From contig JAILCU010000014.1 of assembly GCA_024690405.1 (NCBI GenBank), forward strand, positions 1 to 53,393: 53,393 nucleotides of DNA, read 5' to 3'. Below, in pieces: positions 30,707-40,343 of the stretch. Below the pieces are notes generated by a model. That model made no database searches and was not told where the DNA came from. It worked only from the letters and a program-made list of their open reading frames with translations. How positions within the stretch are numbered: position 1 is the first letter of the stretch; each line of letters starts with the position of its first letter. The position numbers and the translations under genes are program-made. This DNA comes from Bacteroidales bacterium. GTDB lineage: Bacteria; Bacteroidota; Bacteroidia; Bacteroidales; Bacteroidaceae.

Positions 30707-31862
30707 TGGGCAGAATGAGGGTCTTGTTTTGAAGGTTGAAGGTGCCGAGATGTACTTTCAGTCCTTGTTGATGGCTTTGCGAAAGTGCTTCAAGCATCTC
30801 GCGGTAATCAGGTCGTTTATTGCCGGATATCTCAAACGTAAGGTAGTGGGCATGAGCAGGAATCCCGTCGAGTGAGGCAATGCGGAGCGCCTCAATGCCT
30901 GCCCTTTGGCAAATTGGTTGCAAGGCTGTCCACGCGTCGTCCGAACCTTTAAAACATAATATCTCTGGAGGAGTACTCTTCTGAAAGAACTCCCTAATCC
31001 GCCTAAAAAGGAGATAACCGTAGTTACGAACAAAAGACATCATTCCCATCAGTAGCACACCAACTTCCACCAAAAACCATGAGAACCAGTAGCGCTTGGC
31101 AAAATGTTTGCGGAAGAAGATGAGCATTGCATTGTAGAAACTGTGGATATATCGCAAACTGGTGTTCTGAGTGCTTTCGCCTTTATAGTGAAGTATCAGT
31201 TGAGGTACGTACCAACACTCCCAACCGCCAACTCCTATCCGATAGCTTAGGTCGATGTCTTCGCCGTACATGAAATAGTCCTCGTCCAGAAGGCCTACCT
31301 CATTGAGGGCTTCACGTCTGAGCATCATGAATGCGCCTGAGATCACCTCAATGCGCCCTTCTGCGTATTCAGCCAAATGCCCCATATAATAACGTCCGAA
31401 CCGGGGATGGGTGGGGTAGTGACGACACAGACCCGTAACCTTGTAGAAGGAGGTGGCAGGGGTGGGAAGTCCCCTGCGCGATTCAAGGGCGAAACTACCG
31501 TCGCGGTTAATCATGTGTACACCAAGGGCACCACAACGGGGGTGGCATTGCATAAATGCAACGCAGGCATGCAGACAATCTTCAGCCACCAAAGTATCGG
31601 GGTTGAGCAATAGTACGTATTCTCCAGAGGATTGACGAATCGCAATGTTATTGGCTTTGGAGAAACCAACATTTTCGTTATTGGCGATGAAATGAACTTC
31701 GGGGAAATCCTTCTGCAAGAAGGGTATCGAGCCGTCTGTGGAAGCGTTGTCTACTACCCACACGTCCATCTCAAGTCCCTTGGAGGCTCGACGCACCGAA
31801 TCGAGACACTGCCACAGGTAGTGCTTAACATTGTAGTTAACGATGATGATGCTCAGTTTCAT
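30690..31862 (-). CDS. family 2 glycosyltransferase (rhamnosyltransferase-like)
   Basis: A 390-residue GT-A enzyme for cell-surface glycans. It shows IIIVNYNVKHYLWQCLDS, VVDNASTDGS, NVGFSKANN, LLLNPDT and the acceptor-side motif GAFMMLRREAL...FMYGEDIDLSYR, typical of rhamnosyl- or related transferases. A hydrophobic, basic segment at about residues 265-300 should touch the membrane. The last 90 residues form an extra alpha/beta piece I do not recognise. Its start overlaps the upstream membrane-protein gene by 4 bp. Confidence 0.88.
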   Translation of the reverse strand: MKLSIIIVNYNVKHYLWQCLDSVRRASKGLEMDVWVVDNASTDGSIPFLQKDFPEVHFIANNENVGFSKANNIAIRQSSGEYVLLLNPDTLVAEDCLHACVAFMQCHPRCGALGVHMINRDGSFALESRRGLPTPATSFYKVTGLCRHYPTHPRFGRYYMGHLAEYAEGRIEVISGAFMMLRREALNEVGLLDEDYFMYGEDIDLSYRIGVGGWECWYVPQLILHYKGESTQNTSLRYIHSFYNAMLIFFRKHFAKRYWFSWFLVEVGVLLMGMMSFVRNYGYLLFRRIREFFQKSTPPEILCFKGSDDAWTALQPICQRAGIEALRIASLDGIPAHAHYLTFEISGNKRPDYREMLEALSQSHQQGLKVHLGTFNLQNKTLILPNDIYC

Positions 31863-32293
31863 TCCTTACTGTATTCATTAAGGGACTGCTCGTAAGTCAT
31901 GTTATCCTTTGAGGGCCACACAAACAAGAAGGCTACCAAGGCCATCAGAGCGAGGTATCCGCAAGTGGGATAGAAGCCAAGCAGGTAATAAGTCAGCGTG
32001 TTGAAGAGAAGAGCTCCGCCTAATAACAACAAGCGCACAAGTCCCCAGCGGAGGTACATCGTATCGTTTTCTGCAATCGCGCGTTGTACGCGCTTAAATT
32101 TCATCAGTCGCAGGGCTACAGGGAGCAGCACAATGATGTGGGCCACACTTGCAAGGCTTAACCAATAGGTGATGAGATCATCACCGGCTAACACCCCAGC
32201 TTCTAATACATTAGTCTCAAACCCAATCGCTAACAGGGCTGCATATACCAGCAGTGCGATGTAAACATAGCGTAAGATCTTAATTGTTTTCAA
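31859..32293 (-). CDS. small integral membrane protein, 144 aa
   Basis: Not recognised by function. Four hydrophobic helices are visible (IALLVYAALLAIGF, SLASVAHIIVLLPVALRL, LVRLLLLGGALLFNTLTYYLLG, YLALMALVAFLFVWPS), with a basic loop KFKRVQRAIAEND in the middle and a charged tail. It lies between recR (28 bp away) and the glycosyltransferase (4-bp overlap), so it is translated as part of that operon. Confidence 0.75.
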   Translation of the reverse strand: MKTIKILRYVYIALLVYAALLAIGFETNVLEAGVLAGDDLITYWLSLASVAHIIVLLPVALRLMKFKRVQRAIAENDTMYLRWGLVRLLLLGGALLFNTLTYYLLGFYPTCGYLALMALVAFLFVWPSKDNMTYEQSLNEYSKE

Positions 32294-32321
32294 TGCTTAA
32301 TGGAAGATTTGTAATGTCAAT

Positions 32322-32936
32322 TCACGGATTACTCTTAAAAGCCCTTCTTTCCACAATACTACGTCCGAGTGTCAGTTCATCGGTGTAGTGGAGCTGCTCG
32401 TTTTGTGCCACGCCCCGCGCGAGGGTCGTGATGGTGACGTCGGTGTAGAGCGCAATTTTCCGGAAGATATAAAAAGAGGTGGTGTCTCCTTCCATAGTGG
32501 GACTCAGTGCCAGGATAATCTCGTTGACGTCACCCTCACCGACCCGTTTCACAAGGCTCTCGATTTCCAGGTCTTGCGGACCAATGCCATCCATGGGGGA
32601 AATGATACCTCCCAGGACGTGGTAAACACCATGATATTGCTGCGTCGCTTCGATGGCCATCACATCCTGTATGCTTTCTACCACGCAGATTGTGGCATGA
32701 TCGCGCTTTGTTGAGGCACAAATAGGGCATATTTCTCCGTCGCACACATTATGACACACCTTGCAATAGCGGACGTTTTCTGCCAATTCGTGCAAACTAT
32801 CGGCAAAAGCATCCACGTCTTTGCGTTCCCATTTGAGCAGGTGCAATACCAATCGCATAGCGGTCTTGTGACCAATGCCTGGAAGTTGTGAGAATTGTCC
32901 TACTGCGCGTTCGAGAAAATGTGAGGGAATGTCCAT
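32322..32936 (-). CDS. recR: recombination mediator protein RecR
   Basis: Works with RecO (and RecF) to load RecA on gapped DNA. The 204-residue protein has the N-terminal helix-hairpin-helix ([24 protein letters not shown]), a Cys4-type zinc motif ([16 protein letters not shown]), the Toprim domain ([32 protein letters not shown]) and the C-terminal Walker-B-like end. All segments are intact. It follows the amylase gene by 42 bp. Confidence 0.95.
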   Translation of the reverse strand: MDIPSHFLERAVGQFSQLPGIGHKTAMRLVLHLLKWERKDVDAFADSLHELAENVRYCKVCHNVCDGEICPICASTKRDHATICVVESIQDVMAIEATQQYHGVYHVLGGIISPMDGIGPQDLEIESLVKRVGEGDVNEIILALSPTMEGDTTSFYIFRKIALYTDVTITTLARGVAQNEQLHYTDELTLGRSIVERRAFKSNP

Positions 32937-32978
32937 GTCGGCAGAACGGTGAAATGGAAAGGGGATGAAGAATGAAGC

Positions 32979-34760
32979 TTATTTTGTTTTGAATTCTAAA
33001 ATAACTCCACTGTGAGAAGGGATTTCTATGTGGGTGGGATGATCTGCATCGAGACTCAGAATATGGGAGGTGCCTGTCAGCAAGTCAGTGGCCTTTTTCT
33101 TCAGACCTCCCTTGATGCCCAGGAACTCAAAAGCATGCTTGGGGATGTTGACATCTACGCTCACGTCCTTGTCGTCGAAATTGGCGACAATAAGCAAAGT
33201 GCGTCCCTTGTAGTGACGAAGGAATGCGTACTGGCGATGCGGATTGAAGGTTTCAGAGGATGGGTTTACGTACATTAGGTCGTAGAACTGGCCCTTAGTG
33301 ATGGCACTGTCAGTGGCGCACAGGTTGAGGAGAGTGGCATAGAAGCGGCGGTTGTCCACTTCTTCTGGTGTGAGCTTGCGGTCGTCAAATGCGCCGCGAT
33401 TACGCCATCGGCTAATGGTGTTCACGGTCCAATAGTCGAAAATGGTCGTGCGTCCGTCACGTCCGCTGAAGCCTTCATCATCCATGCCTCGTTCGCCCAG
33501 CTCTTGCCCAAAATAGATCATCACCGGGCCTGTGCTAAAGGTGGCAGCCACGATCATGGCCGAATGGGCACGTTCGGCATTTCCAGCAAAGAAATCTGAG
33601 GCGATGCGTTGCTCGTCGTGGTTCTCGAGGAAAGAGAGCATATGTGGGCGTATATCATCGACGGCCTGCCAGCAGTAGGTGATGGCCTCTGCATTGGCGT
33701 TGCCGCAGGTGACGGCACGCAACGTGTCGTAGAGTCCCACCTTATCATAAAGATAGTCAAAGCCACCTTCCTCAATATAACGGCGATAAGCGTCAGGACC
33801 ATAAATTTCAGCAATGAAGATGATATCGGGGTGCTGTTCCTTGACTTGTGGAATTGCCCATCCCCAAAATTCCGAAGGCACCATTTCTGCCATATCGCAG
33901 CGGAAACCGTCTACGCCTTTGGCAGCCCAGAAAAGGAGAATGTCGAGCATCTTCTGCCAGGTGGAGGGCACGGGGTCGAAATGGGTAGTTCGTCCGTTGA
34001 CATAGTCGACGCCATAATTCAGTTTCACCGTTTCGTACCAATCATCGTGGTGAGCGAAACTTGAGAAGACGTCATTGCCGGTGGCCCGTGCCGGTTGTTC
34101 TGAGTACGGGGCACATTCATCCTGTTGCAGATCGAAATCCGCATGAAGGGCTTCGCCGGGGAAATAGTAGAAATTGTTTTGTGGGGAAAAATGTTTTGTG
34201 GTGTCATCTGCCGCACCTAAATCTTCGATTCCTTCAGGACAACTGTCGCTGTGATATTGACGTGCTACGTGGTTAGGTACAAAGTCGATAATCATCTTCA
34301 GTCCTGCAGCGTGGGTGCGCTTCACCAACAGTTGGAATTCTTTCATGCGTGCTGGCACACTGGTGGCCAGATCCGGGTCGATATCGTAGTAGTCTTTGAT
34401 GGCATAAGCCGAACCCGCCTTTCCCTTGACGATAGCATGGTGGTCGTGCATCATGCCATGGGCTGAATAGTCAGTTTGAGTGGCATGTTCAATGATGCCG
34501 GTGTACCAGATGTGCGTTGCACCCAGGCGTTTGATTTCCGTGAGTGCCTTGGTATTAAAGGCAGCCATAGTTCCACAACCATTTTGACTTTTGTCTCCGT
34601 TGTGAATATTGACGTTTTTGTCATTGCCGAAGAGGCGCGTAAAGACTTGGTAGATGACGGGCTTGTCCATCTGTATTGCTGTTTCTTTTGTTACGGAACA
34701 AGCTTGCATCAGACCCGCGAGGAGTCCGATGCAAGCTATTTTAACGATGATTCTTTTCAT
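32979..34760 (-). CDS. GH13 alpha-amylase-family lipoprotein
   Basis: Hydrolyses alpha-glucans outside the cytoplasm. A lipoprotein signal peptide ends LMQACS with Cys21. The residues after the Cys are not acidic, so a periplasmic location is more likely than surface export. The GH13 blocks are MIIDFVPNHVARQ (region I), DGFRCDMAEM (nucleophile Asp), IIFIAEIYGPD (acid/base Glu) and SFLENHDEQRIASD (third Asp). The total is 593 residues, including a C-terminal beta-domain. Its ATG directly abuts the fabD stop codon. Pairing with a fatty-acid gene gives no clue to a shared role. Confidence 0.9.
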   Translation of the reverse strand: MKRIIVKIACIGLLAGLMQACSVTKETAIQMDKPVIYQVFTRLFGNDKNVNIHNGDKSQNGCGTMAAFNTKALTEIKRLGATHIWYTGIIEHATQTDYSAHGMMHDHHAIVKGKAGSAYAIKDYYDIDPDLATSVPARMKEFQLLVKRTHAAGLKMIIDFVPNHVARQYHSDSCPEGIEDLGAADDTTKHFSPQNNFYYFPGEALHADFDLQQDECAPYSEQPARATGNDVFSSFAHHDDWYETVKLNYGVDYVNGRTTHFDPVPSTWQKMLDILLFWAAKGVDGFRCDMAEMVPSEFWGWAIPQVKEQHPDIIFIAEIYGPDAYRRYIEEGGFDYLYDKVGLYDTLRAVTCGNANAEAITYCWQAVDDIRPHMLSFLENHDEQRIASDFFAGNAERAHSAMIVAATFSTGPVMIYFGQELGERGMDDEGFSGRDGRTTIFDYWTVNTISRWRNRGAFDDRKLTPEEVDNRRFYATLLNLCATDSAITKGQFYDLMYVNPSSETFNPHRQYAFLRHYKGRTLLIVANFDDKDVSVDVNIPKHAFEFLGIKGGLKKKATDLLTGTSHILSLDADHPTHIEIPSHSGVILEFKTK

Positions 34761-35663
34761 TTATAGATCTGCGGCGCTGCGGATGACGAGTCCTTCAACA
34801 TCCTTGGCGATCTTGGCAATCATGCCCTGAAGGGCTTTGCCTGGTCCACATTCCGTGAATTCGGTTGCACCGGCGGCTACCATGGCTTGCACCTCTTGTG
34901 TCCAACGTACGCTTGCCGTGAGTTGGGCGATGAGGTTAGCCTTGATTTCAGCAGGTTCAGTGTGGGCTTTTCCATCGACGTTCTGATATACGGGGCACTT
35001 GGGTGTGTGAAACTCGGTGGCTTCGATAGCTGCCTGAAGTTCGTCTTTGGCTGGTTGCATAAGAGGGCTGTGGAAAGCACCGCCTACGGGGAGGGGCAGG
35101 GCACGTTTAGCACCGGCCGCCTTCAATAGTTCGCAAGCTTTCTGAATCGCTTCCATGGAACCGCTAATTACTAATTGTCCGGGGTTATTGTAGTTAGCAG
35201 GGACGCAAACACCGCCTTCGGCTGCTACTTTGGCGCATACTTCCTCTACGACTTCATCAGCCAGGCCGATGATAGCAGCCATAGTGGAGGGTTGTGCCTC
35301 ACAAGCCTTTTGCATGGCTTGAGCACGGGCACTTACCAACCGAAGACCATCCTCGAAGTTCAGGGCACCAGCTGCAACCAAAGCGCTAAATTCACCAAGC
35401 GAGTGACCACCAACCATATCGGGCTGAAATTTGTCGCCCAGACAAATGGCGGTGATGACGGAGTGCAGGAAAACGGCGGGTTGGGTCACCTTGGTTTGTT
35501 TCAGTTCTTCGGCTGAGCCTTCAAACATTATCTTTGTGATTTCGAAACCAAGGATTTCATTGGCTTTGTCGAACAGAGTCTTTGCTTCGGCATTATTCTC
35601 ATAAAGGTCTTTGCCCATTCCAGAGAACTGGGCGCCCTGACCGGGGAAAACGAATGCTTTCAT
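34761..35663 (-). CDS. fabD: malonyl-CoA:ACP transacylase
   Basis: Loads malonyl groups onto acyl carrier protein for fatty-acid synthesis. It begins FPGQGAQFSGMGKDLY. The catalytic Ser88 is in VGGHSLGEFSAL, the active-site His is in VGGAFHSPLMQPA, and the C-terminus carries TEFTECGPGKALQGM. Length (300) is standard. It is the first gene of a six-gene run (fabD, amylase, recR, membrane protein, glycosyltransferase, acetyltransferase). Its 5' leader of about 70 bases begins with an H2-family hairpin. Confidence 0.95.
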   Translation of the reverse strand: MKAFVFPGQGAQFSGMGKDLYENNAEAKTLFDKANEILGFEITKIMFEGSAEELKQTKVTQPAVFLHSVITAICLGDKFQPDMVGGHSLGEFSALVAAGALNFEDGLRLVSARAQAMQKACEAQPSTMAAIIGLADEVVEEVCAKVAAEGGVCVPANYNNPGQLVISGSMEAIQKACELLKAAGAKRALPLPVGGAFHSPLMQPAKDELQAAIEATEFHTPKCPVYQNVDGKAHTEPAEIKANLIAQLTASVRWTQEVQAMVAAGATEFTECGPGKALQGMIAKIAKDVEGLVIRSAADL

Positions 35664-35719
35664 AGTCTTTTCGTATTTGAATTGAATTATTTTTTAGTAA
35701 TGAGTTGTTAAATGTGGAA

Positions 35720-35732
35720 CGACTAAAAGTCG
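35720..35732 (-). repeat. dispersed hairpin family H2, copy 4, at the 5' end of the fabD transcript
   Basis: CGACT-TTT-AGTCG on the minus strand, with CACT before and TTCCACATTT after. Against copy 1 both sides of a stem pair change together (C-G to T-A), so pairing is kept. It begins within a few bases of the predicted fabD transcription start. Confidence 0.7.
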
Positions 35733-35738
35733 AGTGTG

Positions 35739-35746
35739 CAAAGGTA
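35739..35746 (-). promoter_or_regulatory. fabD operon promoter -7 box
   Basis: TACCTTTG followed by C on the minus strand, 75 bases before the fabD ATG. Confidence 0.75.
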
Positions 35747-35767
35747 CAACTTTTTTATGAATAACAT

Positions 35768-37279
35768 TTATGATTTCGTATTTTCTTTATTCTGCAGCAT
35801 ACACTCTTTTTTGTCAAACTTCCTTTTCCACCAGATAAAGCGAGCGATTGAAGCCAGAGTTGTTGCGGCTGCTATGACGTGTGAGGGTACAGCTGGCAGG
35901 TGGAAAGTGGTGGGGGAGATCAGAAGAAAATCCACTACGACCATCGTCATGAAAATACCGGGAATCAGGGTTAGCCAATAGCAACGGTGCTTCTGTGTCA
36001 GATAAACGGTGCAGAACCAAAGAGTTACCGCGGCCATGGCTTGAGTGCCCCAGGCCACATATTGCCATACAGTGCCGAATCCCGAAGGATTCCCAATCTG
36101 CCAAGCCAGCAGTGCAATACCTACGGCAAATACGGGCAGACTTAGAAGTAGGCGCGAGCGGGCCGATGTTTGCTTAAGTCCAAATGCTTCGGAGAGAATC
36201 AGACGAGCAGTGCGGAACGAACTGCCGCCAGTAGTGATGGGGGCTGCAACTATTCCAAGCAGGGCCAGGATACTTCCGAAAGTCCCAAGCCAACTGTAGC
36301 AGATGATGTTTACAACTGTTGGGGCATCGAAAAACTGAATCAGCGAGAGTCCTGAAGCTTCAAATTGGGCAATAGTCTCTGGAGAGCAAGCACTACGCCA
36401 TCCTTCACTGAAGAAGAAATAGTTGGAAATGGTGGCCCATACGAGGGCTACAATACCTTCGGTGACCATTGCACCATAGAAGATGGGGCGACCTTGGTGC
36501 TCGCTTTTCATGCAACGGGCCATCATTGGTGATTGTGTGGCATGGAAACCGCTGACAGCACCGCAGGCTATGGTTACAAATAAAGCAGGAAAGATACTCT
36601 GCTTCAAACCCAAACGCTCTGCACCCAGATTGCTGATACCGTCCCACAATTCAGGTAACACGGGCTGCTTAATCACAAGTACGATACCAAGGGCTACCAC
36701 CATGAACAGCATAGAGAGAGCAAATAGAGGATATACTCGGCCGATTAATTTGTCAATCGGCATAACGGTTGTGGCGATGTAATAGACAAAGATGATGCCA
36801 ACCCACATCATTTTCTCGCCCCAGATACCTGCAAGGATGATGGCAGGACAATAGACGAAGAATGCCCCTACCAGTACCATCATCATCATGGTAAAAATCA
36901 CCATGCATTTGCGAGCTGTTGCCCCAAGATATAAACCTGTAAGTTCGGCCTGTCCCATACCGTCGTGACGCATTGAAATCATCCCGCTGATATAGTCGTG
37001 AACAGCTCCTCCAAAGATACAGCCGAATACAATCCACAAATAGGCAGAGGGACCAAACCAAGCTCCCATGATCGCACCGAAAATGGGACCTGTGCCTGCG
37101 ATGTTCAAGAACTGAATCATGAAGATACGCCAACCGGGGAGTACGATGTAGTCAATCTTGTCAGCACGCCGGATGGCTGGGGTTTCCCTGTCGTCCGGGC
37201 CAAAGACGCGCTCAGCTACACGTCCGTAAAGAGTATAACCGATGAAGAGAGCTACTATGCTAATCAGAAATGTAATCAT
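35768..37279 (-). CDS. cstA: carbon starvation protein CstA family transporter
   Basis: Inner-membrane protein implicated in peptide or pyruvate uptake. More than ten hydrophobic helices are present. CstA hallmarks are PAIRRADKIDYIVLPGWRIF, HFLNIAGTGPI-type (here QFLNIAGTGPIFGAIMGAWFGP), GGAVHDYISGMISMRHDG, GAVSGFHATQSPMMARC and GGSSFRTARLILSE. At 503 residues it is clearly shorter than the roughly 700-residue E. coli protein, as other short CstA proteins are. The gap of 118 bp to guaA contains no clear terminator. Confidence 0.9.
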   Translation of the reverse strand: MITFLISIVALFIGYTLYGRVAERVFGPDDRETPAIRRADKIDYIVLPGWRIFMIQFLNIAGTGPIFGAIMGAWFGPSAYLWIVFGCIFGGAVHDYISGMISMRHDGMGQAELTGLYLGATARKCMVIFTMMMMVLVGAFFVYCPAIILAGIWGEKMMWVGIIFVYYIATTVMPIDKLIGRVYPLFALSMLFMVVALGIVLVIKQPVLPELWDGISNLGAERLGLKQSIFPALFVTIACGAVSGFHATQSPMMARCMKSEHQGRPIFYGAMVTEGIVALVWATISNYFFFSEGWRSACSPETIAQFEASGLSLIQFFDAPTVVNIICYSWLGTFGSILALLGIVAAPITTGGSSFRTARLILSEAFGLKQTSARSRLLLSLPVFAVGIALLAWQIGNPSGFGTVWQYVAWGTQAMAAVTLWFCTVYLTQKHRCYWLTLIPGIFMTMVVVDFLLISPTTFHLPAVPSHVIAAATTLASIARFIWWKRKFDKKECMLQNKENTKS

Positions 37280-37397
37280 TGCCTGTTTTTGTTTGTTGTG
37301 ATATCACTTTTTTGAGGGCAGATACTATATAATATATGTATAAATTTGGCTCCGTGAATCTTTTTTTAAATAGTGGATCCCAATATCTTGAAATGGG

Positions 37398-39029
37398 CTA
37401 TTCCCACTCAATCGTGGCTGGCGGTTTAGAAGAGATGTCGTAGCATACGCGGTTAACGCCGCGCACATGATTGATGATGTCCGTGGAAACTCGGGCCATA
37501 AAGTCGTATGGTAGATGAGCCCAGTCTGCGGTCATTGCATCTGTACTCGTGACGGCACGCAAGGCTACGGGGTGTTCGTAGGTGCGCTCATCGCCCATGA
37601 CGCCTACGCTTCGAACAGTAGAGAGCAGCACGGCGCCCGCCTGCCATATCTGGTCGTAGAGTGAAACCTCGATTTCACCGTCGGTCATGGCCGCCGGCAC
37701 GCCGGCCGCCAGTACGCGACGGGCTTCTTCGCCGCTGAGGCGCACCTTGTAATCACGCAATCCGCGAATGAATATATCGTCGGCGTCTTGCAGAATCTGT
37801 ACTTTTTCGGGGGTGATATCTCCTAAGATGCGTACGGCGAGTCCCGGACCGGGGAACGGATGGCGCGTGATGAGATGCTCGGGCATACCTAACTGTCGGC
37901 CCACACGGCGTACCTCGTCCTTAAACAGCCATTTGAGAGGTTCGCATAGTTGCAGGTTCATTTCCTTGGGCAGACCTCCCACATTATGGTGACTTTTGAT
38001 TACCTTGCCAGTGATATTCAGGGATTCGATGCGGTCAGGGTAGATAGTGCCCTGTGCTAACCAACGCGCATCGGTGATCTTCTTGGCTTCTGCATTGAAT
38101 ACTTCTACGAAATCTCTACCAATGATCTTGCGCTTCTGTTCCGGGTCGGTCACGCCTGCCAAGTCACCGAAGAATTTCTTTGAGGCATCTACGCCGATGA
38201 CGTTTAGTCCTAACACCTTGTAGTCTTCCATCACTTGGGCAAACTCGTTTTTGCGTAGCATCCCGTGGTCTACAAAGATGCAGGTGAGACGGTCGCCGAT
38301 GGCGCGACTGATTAATACAGCAGCCACACTGCTGTCCACGCCACCTGACAAACCTAAGATGACGCGGTCGTTACCCACTTGTTGGCGCAACTCGGCCACG
38401 GTGGTATCTACAAACGAAGCCGCGCTCCAGTCCTGACGGCTACCACAAATGTCTACAACGAAGTTCTTCAATAGAAGCGAACCTTGTGTGCTGTGGAACA
38501 CCTCGGGGTGGAACTGAACACCCCATAACGGTGCGGCAGAGGAACCTGTTCCAGGGGCCTGAGGGCTATAGTAAGCGGCATAGCGCACCGAGGCTGTAGA
38601 GGCAATGCACGTGAAGTTCTCAGGGATAGCCGTGATGGTGTCACCATGACTCATCCACACTTGTGAACCTTGTTCGAAACCGCGGAAAAGAGGATTGCTG
38701 AGGTCGATGGTCGTCAGGTGCTGACGTCCATATTCACGACTGGGTGCAGGTTCTACGCGTCCACCAAGGTTATGGCTCATATATTGAGCACCATAGCAGA
38801 TTCCGAGTACGGGATAGCGGCCTAATATCTGCGTTAGATCTACTTTGAAGGCTTCCGGATCATAAACACTGAAGGGTGAACCGCTTAGGATGACTCCGAT
38901 GATATCGGGGTCGTTCTGGGGGAACTTGTTGTAGGGAAGAATCTCGCAGAAGGTGTCGAGTTCGCGCACACGGCGTCCGATGAGTTGCGTCGTTTGCGAA
39001 CCGAAGTCGAGAATGATGATTTTCTGCAT
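37398..39029 (-). CDS. guaA: GMP synthase (glutamine-hydrolysing)
   Basis: Aminates XMP to GMP. The N-terminal class I glutaminase has Cys in GICYGAQYM and His-Glu in [10 protein letters not shown]. The ATP-pyrophosphatase domain begins [17 protein letters not shown]. The dimerisation domain contains [14 protein letters not shown] and ends [16 protein letters not shown]. At 543 residues it is a little longer than most, partly because of a Ser/Gly/Pro loop ([13 protein letters not shown]) just before the His-Glu pair. It starts 16 bp after the nucleotidyltransferase gene, so the two are cotranscribed. Confidence 0.96.
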   Translation of the reverse strand: MQKIIILDFGSQTTQLIGRRVRELDTFCEILPYNKFPQNDPDIIGVILSGSPFSVYDPEAFKVDLTQILGRYPVLGICYGAQYMSHNLGGRVEPAPSREYGRQHLTTIDLSNPLFRGFEQGSQVWMSHGDTITAIPENFTCIASTASVRYAAYYSPQAPGTGSSAAPLWGVQFHPEVFHSTQGSLLLKNFVVDICGSRQDWSAASFVDTTVAELRQQVGNDRVILGLSGGVDSSVAAVLISRAIGDRLTCIFVDHGMLRKNEFAQVMEDYKVLGLNVIGVDASKKFFGDLAGVTDPEQKRKIIGRDFVEVFNAEAKKITDARWLAQGTIYPDRIESLNITGKVIKSHHNVGGLPKEMNLQLCEPLKWLFKDEVRRVGRQLGMPEHLITRHPFPGPGLAVRILGDITPEKVQILQDADDIFIRGLRDYKVRLSGEEARRVLAAGVPAAMTDGEIEVSLYDQIWQAGAVLLSTVRSVGVMGDERTYEHPVALRAVTSTDAMTADWAHLPYDFMARVSTDIINHVRGVNRVCYDISSKPPATIEWE

Positions 39030-39045
39030 GTCGTCGGGATATAAA

Positions 39046-39933
39046 TTAAAGAGTCTGTGAACGAAGTTGGGTTACGAAAGCATCTGCGGCGGCTAAGGTG
39101 TCGAGTTTTCCTACGTCCATCAGACGCAAACGGGAGTCGGGACACCCAATAATAGGGTAGTCGTTACAGATTCCAAGATAGAAATCAATGATGGAAAACT
39201 TATCGGGCCATGCATCCATGAGAGGGAACAGGGTGGGTGAAAGGACGTGGATGCCTGAGAAAGCCAATGCCATGCTCTCTTCAACAGTCCGTTTCATAAG
39301 TGCCATTTCTTCGTTTCGGAGAGCATTGTCATCATGGCGTTCCTCTTCTGGACCTGTCGAGCCCTCGCCGTTAAGTGATCGGATTGCTGCCCCCTTGTCA
39401 TCTGAGTTCATCTTGGCAATTGGGCCCTTCAGTTCCCCTGTCTTGGTGTTCTTCCATCCGATAAGTCGGTGGCTGGTAGGGGAGAAGAGCAGGTAACGGG
39501 AGGTAGTGCGTGCCGAAACAAGCAATGTGGCATAGACGTCTTGCGGCCGATGGCTCTTCATTGGCTCAAAGAGCCCTTCACCAAGGTCTGCATTGGACAG
39601 AATATCCACGTTATGGATAAGGATTGGGCTATGTGGATCAAAAAGAGGACGGGCTTTTTTTATTCCGCCTCCCGTCTCCAACAGCTGGTCGCGTTCATCG
39701 CTAATGCGGATGTCTAAACCAAAACGGCCGTGCGCATCCAGAAAGTCTATTATCTGCTGACCAAAATGGTGTATGTTTACTACAATACGCTCGAACCCTG
39801 CATCTTGTAGTTGGGTTATCACATGCTCCAACAGTGGCTTTCCAGCTACAGGAACCAATGCCTTTGGCATCGTGTCGGTAAGTGGTTTTAACCGGGTGCC
39901 AAGACCTGCGGCAAATACCATTGCTTGTTTCAT
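39046..39933 (-). CDS. sugar-1-phosphate nucleotidyltransferase (MurU-like)
   Basis: Makes a nucleotide sugar from a sugar 1-phosphate. The N-terminal signature [22 protein letters not shown], the ETGGGIKKA loop and HNVDIL (metal-binding Asp) are clear. N-acetylmuramate-1-phosphate or mannose-1-phosphate are the likeliest substrates. The start at 39933 places the signature at residue 7 and gives 295 residues. A longer frame back to 40122 has no support. About 45 polar residues ([18 protein letters not shown]... to VEESM) form a low-complexity insertion in the C-terminal half. The promoter box lies only four bases before the ATG. Confidence 0.88.
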   Translation of the reverse strand: MKQAMVFAAGLGTRLKPLTDTMPKALVPVAGKPLLEHVITQLQDAGFERIVVNIHHFGQQIIDFLDAHGRFGLDIRISDERDQLLETGGGIKKARPLFDPHSPILIHNVDILSNADLGEGLFEPMKSHRPQDVYATLLVSARTTSRYLLFSPTSHRLIGWKNTKTGELKGPIAKMNSDDKGAAIRSLNGEGSTGPEEERHDDNALRNEEMALMKRTVEESMALAFSGIHVLSPTLFPLMDAWPDKFSIIDFYLGICNDYPIIGCPDSRLRLMDVGKLDTLAAADAFVTQLRSQTL

Positions 39934-39937
39934 GGCG

Positions 39938-39945
39938 CAAAGGTA
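39938..39945 (-). promoter_or_regulatory. promoter -7 box abutting a start codon (leaderless candidate)
   Basis: TACCTTTG is followed by CGCC and then the ATG at 39933. With the usual -7 spacing, transcription would begin at or next to the A of the ATG. Confidence 0.7.
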
Positions 39946-40343
39946 CGAAGAATATTGGAATAAGAGAAATGAAAAGGGAAAAAACAGCGCGATTACATAA
40001 AATAAATGAATTGAAGTTTCGCAGGTAGGTAAATTCCTGTCTGCCAAGTGTTTTATATCTGTCATGAATCTTTTTTTTCGAGTCATCGAGCTTGCTCGGA
40101 TCTTAAATCCCTTAAACCGCAACCGGAGGCTGCACCTTAAACCCCTTAAACCCCTTAAACCGCGAGCTTGCTCGCACCTTAAACCGACGAAACTGAGTTT
40201 GCGAAAGTTGAGTAAATGAAGTCGTACTTGTTCCGATCATACTTCGTCTCGCCCTCTCAATGAATTCAAGTAATATTTGCGAAATTTCAGCAAATTACAA
40301 ATTATAAGTTGAGCGTGCAAAACTTGTGCTCTTGGATATAGCG
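39946..40343. other. gene-free spacer of about 0.4 kb
   Basis: No credible gene. It holds the mosaic phrase-hairpin tract at 40083-40195 and otherwise A/T-rich sequence, including a C/T-containing ATTTGCGAAATTTCAGCAAAT segment near 40275-40295 that is roughly self-complementary. Confidence 0.6.
40083..40195 (-). repeat. mosaic tract: CTTAAACC phrases alternating with variable hairpins
   Basis: On the plus strand the phrase CTTAAA(T/C)CC occurs six times. Three hairpins interrupt it: CGAG-CTTG-CTCG (40087-40098), GCAACC-GGA-GGCTGC (40119-40133) and GCGAGC-TT-GCTCGC (40162-40175). The second and third hairpins are set in the same frame, CTTAAACCGC before and GCACCTTAAACC after, although their inner sequences differ. 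Confidence 0.8.

Noticed and set aside
39046..40122. Longer nucleotidyltransferase starting at 40122
   Set aside because: The nucleotide-binding signature belongs at the N-terminus and a promoter box lies right before the ATG at 39933. The extension runs through the repeat-bearing spacer.
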